From contig CM050648.1 of the NCBI GenBank assembly GCA_027574665.1, positions 50,081,200-50,145,199 on the forward strand: a stretch of 64,000 nt of DNA. The letters run 5' to 3'. The notes beneath the pieces were generated by a model, which was given only the letters and a program-made list of their open reading frames with translations, made no database searches and was not told where the DNA came from. Positions 38,176 to 52,702 of the stretch are shown in pieces (the first letter of the stretch is position 1; every line of letters starts with the position of its first letter). The translations under genes and the position numbers were made by a program. The DNA is from Rhynochetos jubatus. Its lineage: Eukaryota; Chordata; Aves; Eurypygiformes; Rhynochetidae.

Positions 38176-40040
38176 GAAACCCCCTCCTTCCTGCTCCTTC
38201 TAAGTGTGATTTGAATCCTTCTCCCTTTCTTCTTGGATTCCCCTTTTTTCCCTGCCTCTTCTTATTTAAATGGACTCATACACACACACACAATGAAAAC
38301 TCAGTGGGCCTTTTGGAGGCTATTTCAGCCAACAAATGCGGTCTTGTAAGTTATTTATCAGAGTACTCTTAGGAAAAGGCTGAAGCCTTACGGTGGTCAG
38401 CCACCTCTCTTGCTGTTACAGGCATGTTTTTCATCTCGCATTTCAGATTTCCTCAGAGCTTTACAAGTGTTTTTTGGTTTTTCAGTGATGTTAATCACCT
38501 CATAGTCATTTAATGTCATGCCACATTTTTCTCCAGCTCCATAAGTTTTACCTAGAGAGGATATACACTGACCTGACAGACTATACATTTATTTTTCTCA
38601 TAATAGTGCTGTATTTTTTTTTCCTTTGGTAATATAGTTTGATGTCTTATACTTGTAACCTGCTGTTCTTTTTAATTGCTTATTGTTATTAATTATATAG
38701 CAGTAACATTGTTGGCTTGAGACATTTGGCTGTAAAAATACATCTATCATTATTGCCATTGGAGCTGCACTAAATTACCCAAGCTCTGTCTGGAAATGAA
38801 TGCTTCTCTGCATTTCTTCGGTGAAATTCAAAGGAGGGTTAAATCGGGACTTCCTTGTGCCTCTTTGCCTCCAGCTAGGTTTCATGTCCTTGTCCTGCTT
38901 CTGCTCGCCCCCTCCTCTCTTCCATCAGCCTTCTCAGTCTGCCCCCTTTTTTCTTTATTGTTGCCACTACGTCTGTTCTCCTCACGAACAATCCTTGCCT
39001 GAAAGTGGTATATCTCTTTTCAGCCATTTCTTCTCTGCTTCTCCTCCTCTCTTGTTTTTCCTCTTTTTCCTTTGTTATTTCATTTCGTAACTTTTGCATT
39101 CTGTTACCTTAAAGTTCACTGGGGGGGAGGGGGTGTTAGGCACCACTTCTCCTCTGCTCAAATAGTGGGAAATCGTGTCTTTGCTTCAGTGGGGAATTAG
39201 ATTTGATGAGGAGGTGGAATATATCCATAAAAGTGGCATTTAGCATTTAGGAAAAAAAGCCAACCCACAAACATGTAACAAATAGAGGAAAAATAACTAA
39301 TTGGCCCTCATTATTCTCTTATCCACAAACGAATAACTTTTAATATAGAAATCCCAACAGCTGTTTGTTCAGCTCAGTGTGAAGTCTTAGTACCAGCAGA
39401 GAAAGTGGGAAGGAGAGTGGAGTAGGTTTAGAATGAAGTCTGGTCCTTTTTTGATATATGAGCCCAAAGCTGCTTGCTTGCTTTAAAGCAGGATCAAAGA
39501 GAGAGATAGGGAAAGGTTAGTGCAAATTAAATTGAGCTTTCTCATACTTTCCTAAATAAAACAGCAAACTTAGTCAGACAAGCAATATAAATAATACTTA
39601 CACTAAATGGAGTTTTATCATTTTAATACATTGCTGTACAAGGAGATCTCCCCTAACTGCCAAAGTTGTTTGCTCGGGTGAAAAGAATCTAATTAAATGC
39701 CCAGTTATCAGCATAGACCTGAGGGCCTTAACAGCCTGAACAGCATCTTCCTCCCTGATTTTTCTGAGGGGTGGGGGGAAAGAGGTGGAGTTAAGAGGAA
39801 AGAAAGCAGGAAGTTGATACACCCCTGAATGAGTTTAAGAGCTGGATCAATACCCCAGCAATTGCTACTCATTTCAGTGTCCCTCACCCATGTAAGAAGA
39901 TGCCAAGTAATCTTTGAGTCATACAAAAGCGTTCAGATTTGAAAAAAATTATCAGTCTTTTCTGACATATTAGAAAATATGAGGAACACTGTTATTTCTT
40001 CATGGTATCAATTCAAATATCCAGTAATACAGGAAAGCTC
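38176..40040. other. Intronic DNA with pyrimidine-rich tracts
   Basis: 38860-39090 is a C/T-rich stretch that gives several leucine/serine-rich open frames and no recognisable protein. A G-run (seven plus five) lies at 39120-39133. No exon or transposon was recognised. Confidence 0.6.
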
Positions 40041-40155
40041 CTATTCTATTCTATTCTATTCTATTCTATTCTATTCTATTCTATTCTATTCTATTCTATT
40101 CTATTCTATTCTATTCTATTCTATTCTATTCTATTCTATTCTATTCTATTCTATT
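40041..40155 (+). repeat. Perfect (CTATT)23 pentanucleotide microsatellite
   Basis: Twenty-three uninterrupted copies (115 bp) are followed by one variant unit CTACT and a T-run. In another register the + strand unit is ATTCT. Because five is not a multiple of three, all plus frames read the same repeating pentapeptide (Y-S-I-L-F), which creates spurious open frames. It lies in transcribed intron in the sense direction. Confidence 0.99.
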
Positions 40156-41069
40156 CTACTCTTTTTTTCCATTTGCCTTTTTCCTTCCCCTTCTTTTAAG
40201 AGTAAGAAGGCAATTCTTTGTAGGTTGGATAAACAACATTTCAGCATTTAGAGACTTTATCTTCCAGACATCTAATGGCTTCATGCCAAAAGAAAGAAGG
40301 CAACTCTGACCCTTTCTGTATACTCAGAATAAAAGAAATACCTGATGGGAGTTGTGTACAAAACATAATTTCTACTGCTGGTTCACTGTGATGTCGAATT
40401 AATATTGACGCTTTGATTGCCTCCATGCAAGAAGATGTTTTCCCGGTAGCCCTATATTTAGAACAGGTTGCATTTAGTTTATGCAACATGAAATATCCTT
40501 TTCTAGTCTAACAGTTTGTGTTTTCTTTGTGCAATACTTAAAAGTAGATGTGCCTGTACTTGCACCAGTTCCAGAAGTCCCAGATGGGTGGGCAATACTA
40601 GTAGGTATTTAACATCAAATAACACAGAAACCTGGTTCTCCAGCCAGAAAGCAAGATCAAGAAAAAGAAACCGTGAACAAAAATATTGACATTAAATGAA
40701 CAATGCTGAAAAAGCCAAAAGTTTTTGCTTATGTTTTACTGTTCTTAATTCTTCTGAATACAAATGTGACATTTTTATTACGTCTTCCCCCTACAGTTTG
40801 ATTAAATTGTTAATAACTACTTTGCTCAGACAATCTCTAAGCCATTCAAATTGTAATTTTACTTTACTAGAGAAGGTTTGGTCCAAAAAACTTTCTTCTT
40901 GGGAAGAAATAGGCTCTTAGCTCACAGAAGAAAACAAAAAGAACTTAATTCTGACCTTAATACTGACACTGTGTTCACAAAGATGAACAGATTAGGCAGG
41001 GCCTGATTCTTCATCCACTTGAATTTAGTAAGACAGTTTTCATTCTGTTTGGGGTGGAAAACCAGACAT
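40156..41069. other. Intronic DNA, no gene recognised
   Basis: A T-tract at 40162-40168 follows the microsatellite. The rest is AT-rich unique sequence without recognisable elements. Confidence 0.6.
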
Positions 41070-41150
41070 TTAGCAGCTCTGGGGTTTGGTTTCTTTATCT
41101 GTAATATGCAGATAATAACCTGTGTCTCACTGTGTGGTGTAAGGATGGAG
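41070..41150 (+). repeat. MIR-like SINE core fossil
   Basis: The sequence reads 'gtttctttatctgtaatatgcagataataacctgtgtctcactgtgtggtgtaaggatgg' in segments that follow the conserved MIR core (tttccycatctgtaaaatg..gataataa..ctacctcac.g.gttgtgaggat). It is short, with no clear ends. Confidence 0.55.
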
Positions 41151-44100
41151 GGCTTGACCTTGCACACTTTAGCAGAATTTAGTCCCACACAAGTCTAGAC
41201 GAGAGTCTAGTAAGACAGGCGGCCTGCTCCCCTGAGCTAGTTATGCCAGAGTTTGAAGGATCAGTCTCCAAGTTTTTAATCAGTGAGCACTAAGTGCTTT
41301 TTGAAAAGGTAAACGTTGAGCTGGATCATCTGTCTACAAATAACTCATACCACTCAGCTTATTCCTACCGGTTTAAATTTCTTTTTATATCCCATGGTAA
41401 AATTGTTTCCAAAATAAGCTCTATCACATGGGATTTTATTGCAGTGATGGAGTGTAACCTTGTAATGCATATAGCTACGTGATGCAACACAGACTATTTT
41501 TTGAATAAATTTTAATACCTTCTCCTGGTGCAGTTACAGACAAGGAGTAGCAAATTATGCATGTCCCATCAGTTGGTGAATAGCCCTGTTGCTGAATTCC
41601 TGAACTCTCTCCTGGTAGCCAGTTGCCCAGAAAATGCTGTTCTTTGATGGAGAGGGCATTTGCTGCATTTAAATCGTTTTTACTTGAGCTGAAAACATGA
41701 CAGTTATTAAGAAATAGACCCTGCCAGTTGCCCTTCTTTTATTTTCATCCAGCCTCACCGAAGCCAGACAATTCGTGGCTTTAATAGAACGAACAAGGCA
41801 CATGTGGTAAGAAGAGTTCACTTACAAGCAGCCAAAGTGAGTGCAACCAAGCAAAAAAGTGAACAGTTGGTGAAGTGAAATGCATCCCTTGCTTCAGACA
41901 AAAATACAGTGGAATGAAAGATGCAGTAGACTGGCTTTCCCTTAAGCAGATCTAATTTCAAAATCTGGCCCTGGAGAGATGAACTTTTGCTTTAATTGAG
42001 GAGGTGGATCCCAGCTCTTTGTCACTCCATCAATCAGCACCCTTCGCTGTAGCTTTAGCAATACGCTGCAGAAGGCTGCGGGATTCATTCCCTGCATGTT
42101 GAATAAGGCTTCCGACAAGGTGCTGCTGGGAGCCGGTGTGGCCTGGCCTCAACTGCACCGTGCGTATCCCATCCTCTTCCTTCTGATGCTGGCCAGTGTC
42201 CTTCAAGGCAGTCGCAGCCCAGTCTCAACTCTCCCCTTGAGAGGCTACGGTTATTGATGACTTCAGAGTTTAGGATTGTTCCTTGTATCTTGTCCACCTC
42301 CTTCCTCAGGCATGGGCAGAGTCTTGCCCAAAAGTCATTCTGAAGTGAAAAAAGCAAGAGGAGAGACGTTGCTCAAGTTGCAGCCTGATGTTTTGAGTTT
42401 CCCAGTCTCTAGCTTACAACATGACTTGTGTTAAATGTGATATTAAGAATAAACACAGGCCACGGTGCAGGCATGCCTATGCGAGCAGCAGTGTGTGGCA
42501 CAAGAGGGAAATGCAGGATAACACTGTGGAGAGGGTGGGGATGGTATTTCCTTCCCTGCCTTCATAATTCCCTGGACACTGCAGGAGAAACAAGGGTGTA
42601 CTTCTGTCTTTCCATCCAGTCCTCCATCCTGTCCCATCAGGATTGAACTGTTAGTTAGGACTTTTAAAAACCCTAGTGTTCCATGACAGGTTCTTCTCAC
42701 AGCTATAAATTCCAGCTGTGTGCCTTGCCTTTACTCTCTCTCCTTCTTTATCACTGTATCCCCATGCTTTCCGTGTCAGCTTCCAAAATTAACACTGTTG
42801 TGGACAGCGTTTTTTGGAGGTGGGTGGGGTGGTGATAACCTTTGAGAAATTGGAGATGACAGAAGCACTATTACAATCAGGGAGGAATTACGAACATGAT
42901 GTTGGAGACTTCAGGCGCTGTTCCATTTCAGCTTCCAGGCTTGGAAGAGGTGTTGTGTGTTCCTTAGCTGGTGAAGAGACTTGGCACGAACTTACTCGCC
43001 GTAGTGGGCCCTAAGAATGACTTTCGACCAGGAATGAGGTTGTCTCTAGTGGAACAGAGAGGCTGATGAGTGTGTGCATGTGTGCTCGGCAGAATTACAA
43101 GGATGCAAACACACCACTGCAAACTAGGAAGCACGGATGGCAAATACTCTGCAAATTATAGTGTTGTACGGTGTATTTTGTCCTTCCCTAGTTTTCAGTG
43201 TGAGATGTTGTAGCCCAGGGGTTAGCTGTCATCCATGGCCTGCCTTCCTTACTCCTCAGATCTCTGGCTTATAAATGTGTGCTGCAAAATTAACTCGGGG
43301 AAGAGTGGAAGCAGTGTGAAGAAGGAGAGATTGGTTTAGGGGCATGGTTTGCTTGGGTAAAAAAAAACCAAAAAAAAACCCCACATTAGAAAGAAAACAC
43401 ATTGAATGTGGGAGCTGTGCATGCTTTAGACCTGAAAAAAATAGAAGGACTGCAGGCCATTTCATTCCTGTGTTGTATGCGGAGGGCAGAGTTTACACTA
43501 CTTCTCAGCAGATGCTTTTAAGCATGGACCGAGCCTCGTGATGATTTACCAGGAGGACATCCTCATCTTTGGACCTTTGCCTATAGATTTATTCAGAGTA
43601 GAAGGCAGAAGGACCCTTCTGGACAATCTCGAGGGTGAATAAGAGAAAGAGTTACTTATAAACTGTTACAAATTGGTACTCGGTAATGGCTGTAGTGTTG
43701 ATCAGACAATATAAGAGGGCCCCCGGTGGTTACCGGCTTAACAGCTGCATGTAAGTCAGCCAGTGAACATTTGCTTGTAGCTGCTCTAGTTTTGTTTTTA
43801 TTGAAGAGCAAGAAGCATAAACATGGGACACGCAGTCTGGAGACTGCTTAAAGGGTTGCACTTGTTCAAAGCGGATATTGAAATGTCAGGGCCTTCCCTG
43901 AAATGAGCAAGTTGTGCCTTGAGTTCCTCATACAAATTGGGCCGGGTCATCCAAAGCAGTACCGCGAGTGGGGGCGCGGGTGGGGGATCTCACCCACCCT
44001 GCAAGTAGCTCAGTAACTCCGCAGCATGGAAAGACAGAGGATCCCCAAACGCAAGTATGTGCTCAGCACGAAGGCTGATTTTGTTTGCTTTTCTAGCAGG

Positions 44101-45104
44101 TTATCAAGTTGGTTGCTGAGGTAATGGGCTGCACCTCAATTAAAATCTACCTACCCCCATTGAAGCATTTCATATTTGTGTAAATATTAAACATTTATAT
44201 GAATATTAAATGCATTTATTTAGAATTGATTCATGTTTACATTTTCCCACTATCTGAATAAAGATTACAAATGGAAAGTAATTTACTTATGCAGAAATTC
44301 TGCATGCATCAAAGTGATTTGTGTACCAGCCATGGGTAAACCATCCTCATCCATGTTGCGAGGTCTTAACCATGTCCAAACTCATATCCTAACCATGTAA
44401 GGGCAACAGTAAGCAGCAGTTCTGTGCTGTACAGTGGGCACTTTGTTCTTGCCTTCCTTATGGAGTTGTTGGATCCATAATGTGAAGGACGTGCTGACTT
44501 GTTTTACGATGTGCCACATCAGGGAATGCAGTGCATAGTTTTCTGTTAGATTTGGAAAAGTGCAGGCTTTATATTAAAGGTTCATTTCTTTTTCATCGTT
44601 CAGCTAGCTCATTTGCACTGTAATGTACTTTCCTATTCCTCCTCCTGATAGTTACTGCTTTTATACCTATTTTGCAAGCCATATTTTTAGTCTAATCCAT
44701 ACAGCAGTTGTCTAAAATTCCATAGCATTGCTTATTTCTTACCTATAACTCTTAATAAAAAATAGGGCTGTGCCAACCTATTATATCCTTAATAGAATAT
44801 TCTAATGGTTATTAAATCAATTGACTCTGAATCTCACTTTAATAAATGAGTCAGACAGTATTTTCCAATTACTGTCAGCCACCACCTTTCCAAAGAGCAG
44901 ATTATTTTGATTGAATTTTTTAAAGCTGTTCAGCACTTTTTTTTCCTTTTTTTTTCCCCCCTCTTTTTTTCCCTGAGTAAGAGCAAAGAGCAGTAGCTCT
45001 GTTCTGCAGGGAAGGAGAGCTTCTCGGACTGTATCTGACACTCCATTCCATTTCAGATTTATCCCAAATGGAAATTGAAAATGTGACATTTCACCGGCTC
45101 TTTA
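41151..45104. other. Intronic DNA, no gene recognised
   Basis: 44145-44230 is an AT-rich run of ATTAAA/AATATT cores that could be a conserved element. A pair of A9 tracts lies at 43361-43378. A minus-strand frame at 42357-42085 (90 codons) has no recognised homologue. A T/C-rich tract occupies 44937-44972. Confidence 0.55.
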
Positions 45105-45690
45105 TTTATTAATGATATCATACTTTGCACTTCCATAGCACCCTATCAAACTGTTTGCTAAACATGAAGAGCTAGACAGGGGGCAGCGTGTAAACAGAGC
45201 CCTTTGCATCCTCTTTCTGCATCTGGCACCTTTGCCAGAGCTGCCACACCCTGGCTCTTTCATGCCAGTGGGAGATAAATTGCTGGCCATGCTTTTAAAT
45301 TCTCTGTGGAGAGCAGAGCAGGAGCAAAGCCTTGTTCCCTCATCCTTCTGCAGTGCTGTGGGACCCAAGCAAGCTGGCAGTTGTGTGCCCGGACATGTTA
45401 TCTTAAACCTTTTCAAAGGCAGATGGCAGTGATTCTGGGTCTTCTGTGTACAGCAGATAGTCCTGGACTCTTCTCCAGCTCCACTGTCCCAGTTGTATTA
45501 GAAGTGTTAAGGGATACTAATTAGGTTAGCCTATTAAAGTAGAAATTAAAAATTCCCTCCTCTTCTTTAATCGGAGGAACACAGGTCATACTGTCATGTC
45601 CAAGTTGATAAGAGTAAGTCAGTGTCGGAGTTTGGAACGGAACCCAACACTCCTGGCTCTTCTGCCAATACTGTAACCTTATCTGTCTCC
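45105..45690 (-). repeat. MIR/L2-type fossil pieces
   Basis: Two separated pieces read on the minus strand. 45105-45175 (as + strand 'acttccatagcaccctatcaaactgtttgctaaacat') resembles the inverted common MIR/L2 3' tail. 45600-45690 ('gtcagtgtcggagtttggaacggaacccaacactcctggctcttctgcc') resembles the inverted tRNA-like half of MIR (gtggcagagccgggattcgaaccc...ctcctgactc). The 420 bp between may be an insertion, or the pieces may be independent. The second piece is the more convincing. Confidence 0.5.
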
Positions 45691-45970
45691 CTTAAATTTA
45701 AATCATGCTGGTCTCACATTCTGGAATTCAAGGACTGGAACCTTGCCCTTTGTTCCGAGGATGTAGCACAGAGCAAGTGATGTGCACAAAATGGGTGAAA
45801 AAGAGTGTGAGGGGAGGGGTTTATAACTCCCTGAACAGTGGCACTTGGGAAAAAAATTATTCTATTAGTTATACAAATGTAGTCATATTTTAAATGTGGT
45901 CTTTAGAACTAGGAGACTAAAAACATTTTATTTTTAAGAGAAAGCTTAGATTCTGCACAAATTGATGTCT

Positions 45971-46006
45971 CTTGCCTGGGGAGGTTTCCTATCTGCCCCA
46001 GGCAAG
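45971..46006. repeat. Perfect 11-bp inverted repeat
   Basis: CTTGCCTGGGG and CCCCAGGCAAG flank a 14-base spacer, giving a stable GC-rich stem in RNA or a dyad DNA site. CCCCAGGCA resembles half of an AP-2/EBF-like GC site, but no factor can be assigned. Confidence 0.75.
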
Positions 46007-47098
46007 TGGTTGAGGGGATTTTTCAAACCCTGTTTATAAGCCTTTAGGAAAATCGGATTTGCAACATACAGTAATCAAAGTGGTTTTGATGTTCGTGACC
46101 AGGAGATCGCCTCGGATCTGAGTGATACGGGAAATTCAATAGGGTCACATTTAATGGGGTTCAGTTCTTCTTGAACAAGTACAAATACTGTGTAACTAAA
46201 ATTAGTTCTGCTTTAGTATCAAGAATGCATTCCTTTCTTCCTACTTTTTCCTTATTAGCTAAGGTAATGGAAAGGGAAAAAATGCCTTCTCTGTCTCCTG
46301 TAGCTCCATATGAAAATATTTCTTTTTAGGAAGTCTTTCTTCCTTGGAATGTTTGAAGAAGTCCACATTCAGTGTTCCCATGCTCAAGAATGATTAGCGT
46401 GGTTCATTTACACTTTGCCAACAGTAACTCTGCGATTTGAGAATTGGCATTGATTATGTTCACCTTGACATGTGGAAGATCCTGAGATGGAGCTCCCTTT
46501 GTCCTAATTGCTTTGACTGTATATATCAGCACAAACAGTTTGATGAAGAAACTTCACCCTACAGGCTTTCCAGCCCATAATTACCCTTTGTTGGGTCTTG
46601 CACCGTCTTCAGAACTGCCTGGTAATGACCATGGCAAGGATATGGATGTGGGAGAAATGATCACGTGAGGCAGTCTGTACGTTCCTCGTAATTGATGTGC
46701 AAGTTCAGGGAAGAGGAGGCATTTATATATGGCTTGTTGAGCCTTCCTCCTCTTTTCAGTACACTGTTGTGCGTCTTTGCCCACAGCTGTGGGTTGCTGC
46801 CCCTTGGGAGAGCGCGCTGTACAGCCTGCCTCACAGGATGCGGCCGTTTCTCTTAGATGTACAGAGTGGTGCGTGCCAGGTTCTTTTCCCTCGTGCTCCC
46901 TCGGTGATCCTTGCACAAGCCACATTTGTCTTCTCTCAGCAGTAGCAAAAGCAGAACGGACGGGAAGGGTTTGTCAGTGATGGTGGAAAACCCAAAATCC
47001 CAGGCAACTCTTGAGAATCCACTAGAATTGTCCCTGCTCACAAAATATTTAGCGTATATTTGATAAATGGTTGCTAATTTATCTATGGAGGGTTACAA
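46007..47098. other. Intronic DNA, no gene recognised
   Basis: Open frames on both strands between 46580 and 46980 overlap each other and show no recognisable protein. No repeats were identified. Confidence 0.55.
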
Positions 47099-47135
47099 AA
47101 GGTGTCACCTACCTGATGAGAAGGTGTCACCTACC
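47099..47135. repeat. 15-bp tandem direct repeat carrying AGGTGTCACCT dyads
   Basis: AAGGTGTCACCTACC occurs at 47099-47113 and again at 47121-47135, 22 bp apart. Each copy contains AGGTG-T-CACCT, a perfect dyad of CACCT, the core bound by ZEB/SNAI factors, and AGGTGT is also a T-box half-site. Function is inferred from motif only. Confidence 0.6.
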
Positions 47136-47657
47136 CCTAATCTGCCCCTGGGAGTGTTTTACACAGAGCATGTTCAGCCAACAGTACCTGACTACCAGTG
47201 CATCTGGCTGGGGGGGACATGTACCTCAGCAGCCTGTGCTCCGCTGCCTCGGTTCTCGTCTCTCCAGAGAGGCCGTGGTGGCAGAACACCTGAGATTGAC
47301 CCAAGCCTTTGCCCGATGTTGTGCTGATGGCTGTCCTCAGCGGATCCAGCTATAAACCGGTGCCCGGTCAGGCGGGCTGGGAGTCAGAAGCAGCAAAGTT
47401 CTTCGGTCTGATGGGGGTAGCAGAGACAGGCACCTCGGTGGCAATAGTGTGTGGGCACAGGATGGCCGGGACCACTGACCGATTTTCCAGCTGACTCCTA
47501 GAGCAGGCCTACCGTGTCACACCCCCCTGGTAGCTTCTCCGTGTGTGGAATAGGCAGGAACGTCGAATTGTTGCGCTAAGGGTGGCAGGAGAGTTAAAAA
47601 AACCGGCCATGTGTCCATTTTAAAGAGCCAGCATGGGGTCCTAGATTCCTCTCACAG

Positions 47658-47729
47658 TTGCTTCATGGAAAGCAGGGTTTACCATGAAAGGCAACGAAGG
47701 CGCCATGTTCGGTGGCGAGAGCTCCTCAG
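47658..47729 (+). other. Possible alternative cassette exon of the ZNF423-type gene (speculative)
   Basis: A 72-bp segment is bounded by an acceptor-like GATTCCTCTCACAG and a strong donor-like CTCAG|GTAAGG. It is free of stops in exactly the frame needed (phase 1 to phase 1). Spliced before the exon at 49347 it would insert 24 residues, read as ...ASWKAGFTMKGNEGA then MFGGESSS, ahead of the Asp-Glu-Gly-Leu start. It also has an ATG in fair context (ACCATGA, 47684), so it could act as an alternative first exon. No conservation or transcript evidence is available, and the peptide has no recognised motif. Confidence 0.2.
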
Positions 47730-47879
47730 GTAAGGCCTGTTGTCGGGGCAGAAACTCTTGCAGACAGTGTATTTTTACCTGCTTGCTCCAAAGGAGACAT
47801 CCTGCCACCCCACCCCGATTTTGTGTAAATCTTCTGGCTTCATTGGTTTTTGTCTGCCCCTCACCTTCTCGTTACAAAG

Positions 47880-48480
47880 AGCTGACAGCTTGTAGACAAC
47901 CGGCCGACGGTCGTTTTCGCTAGTCCCGCCTGCGGAACAGCCACCGCTGCCAGGCTTAGCTCCTGCCGTCTGAAGCCCACATATCCCCACCCTTTGCTAA
48001 AGATGCCGTGAAGGCTGAATTTAGCTTTCGGAGTAAGGAGAAATGAAAGCTGAGGGCTACCACTGAGATTTTTTCAATTCTGCTAAGCTACTAAGGATCA
48101 TTTTGCGAGGGTGTGCGGCCCCCGCTCAGCTACGCAAGCGCCGTGTCGCGTTCTCCTAACGTGGGTGAGGAGGGTTGTTGTGCGCGGTATAAAACCTTGT
48201 CTCCGCCGTCACCATCTACGGCACCTGCCAAGGGCGAACGTCCGTCATTACGGTCACTAATCACTGCAGGCAGTGCTGCCTTGAGCAGGAGGTGTTCGGG
48301 GTGGGCAGGGCGCTCTCCTAAATCACCCCTTTCCACCCGAGAAACGGCGGGGAGCTCTGCCAGTCGCCGAGCGTTTTATTCCCGCTTGGTTTTTAATAAT
48401 CAGATACAGTATTTACCTGCGAGATCAATGCTACTCGTGTAGCACACCGGTGACATACAGAAGGACCTTTTCTAAGCGGC
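47880..48480. promoter_or_regulatory. CpG-enriched intronic stretch with TATA-like motif
   Basis: CpG content is above the surroundings (ACCGGCCGACGGTCG near 47900, GCAAGCGCCGTGTCGCG near 48137, CGCCGTCACC near 48204), though weaker than the island at 37570. A TATAAAA motif lies at 48188-48194 within GTGCGCGGTATAAAACC. It is 0.9-1.5 kb upstream of the 49347 exon, so an internal promoter is conceivable. Nothing else supports it. Confidence 0.3.
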
Positions 48481-52172
<3,692 letters not shown>

Positions 52173-52288
52173 TGTTTGTCCAAGCAAACAAGTTGCAGCA
52201 GCATATTTTCTCAGCCCACGGACAAGAGGACAAGATCTATGACTGCACACAGTGTCCACAGAAGTTCTTCTTCCAAACAGAGCTGCAG
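52173..52288 (+). CDS. ZNF423: ZNF423-type zinc-finger protein, penultimate coding exon (fingers ~29-30)
   Basis: This exon contributes the last two bases of a split Val codon and then 38 codons. The acceptor is CTAATATTGCAG and the donor CTGCAG|GTACCA. The peptide opens [20 protein letters not shown]. Joined to the previous exon it completes a finger (C-x2-C-x12-H-x4-H). It then gives the cysteine half of the last finger, [18 protein letters not shown], and ends exactly on a codon boundary. The two zinc-binding histidines and the C-terminus must come from a terminal exon that I could not find before 64000. If the following intron were retained, the frame would run 38 more codons and stop at 52402, giving a protein whose last finger lacks its histidines. 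Expected product location is the nucleus, and the expected role is EBF/SMAD-linked transcription control. Paralogue ZNF521 is the main alternative. Confidence 0.93.
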
Positions 52289-52616
52289 GTACCACACTTG
52301 TTACCTGGGGGTTACAATAGCATTATGTATTTGATAACTGACTTCAGAGCTTTCCTTGCCGTGACCTCCCCTGACACCTGCTCATCATCAGGGTGGGAAT
52401 GAGGGAACGACAAGAGAAATTGCAGGTGATTCAACCCATGCGACTTCAAAAAGCCAAAAGCCGCTTGGTACAGACCTGAATTTTGGGAGCCACCTTTGGA
52501 TTCTTGCTCGGTCGGTTGTTGCAGCTCAAGATATTCTTGAGGGGAGAGAAATGGGCATCCTGTTTTTCTGTTTGATATCCATAAAACATTTACTCAAGCA
52601 GTGAAACGGAAAATAA
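52289..52616 (+). other. Start of the last intron
   Basis: It begins GTACCACACT. The coding frame continues open to a stop at 52400-52402. No canonical poly-A signal was noticed close behind, so intron retention with early polyadenylation is not supported here. Confidence 0.7.
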
Positions 52617-52702
52617 GTCATAGAATCATGGAATGCCAGGTTGGAAGGGACCTCAAGGATCATCTGGTCCAACCTTTCTTGGCAAAAGCAAGGTCTAGAC
52701 AA
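52617..52702 (-). mobile_element. CR1 LINE 3' end, antisense
   Basis: On the + strand it reads CATAGAATCATGGAATG, then GGTTGGAAGGGACCTCAAGG, ATCATCTGGTCCAACC, and a decayed body piece ending AAGGTCTAGAC. This is the reverse complement of the CR1 3' terminus. It is opposite in orientation to the two CR1 pieces near 26-27 kb. Confidence 0.93.

Noticed and set aside
39979-40251. Plus-strand frames encoding repeated Y-S-I-L-F
   Set aside because: Direct product of the CTATT microsatellite; every frame reads the same pentapeptide.
48188-48194. TATAAAA as a proven promoter
   Set aside because: A single short motif without an initiator, first exon or transcript evidence; kept only as a note on the CpG-enriched stretch.
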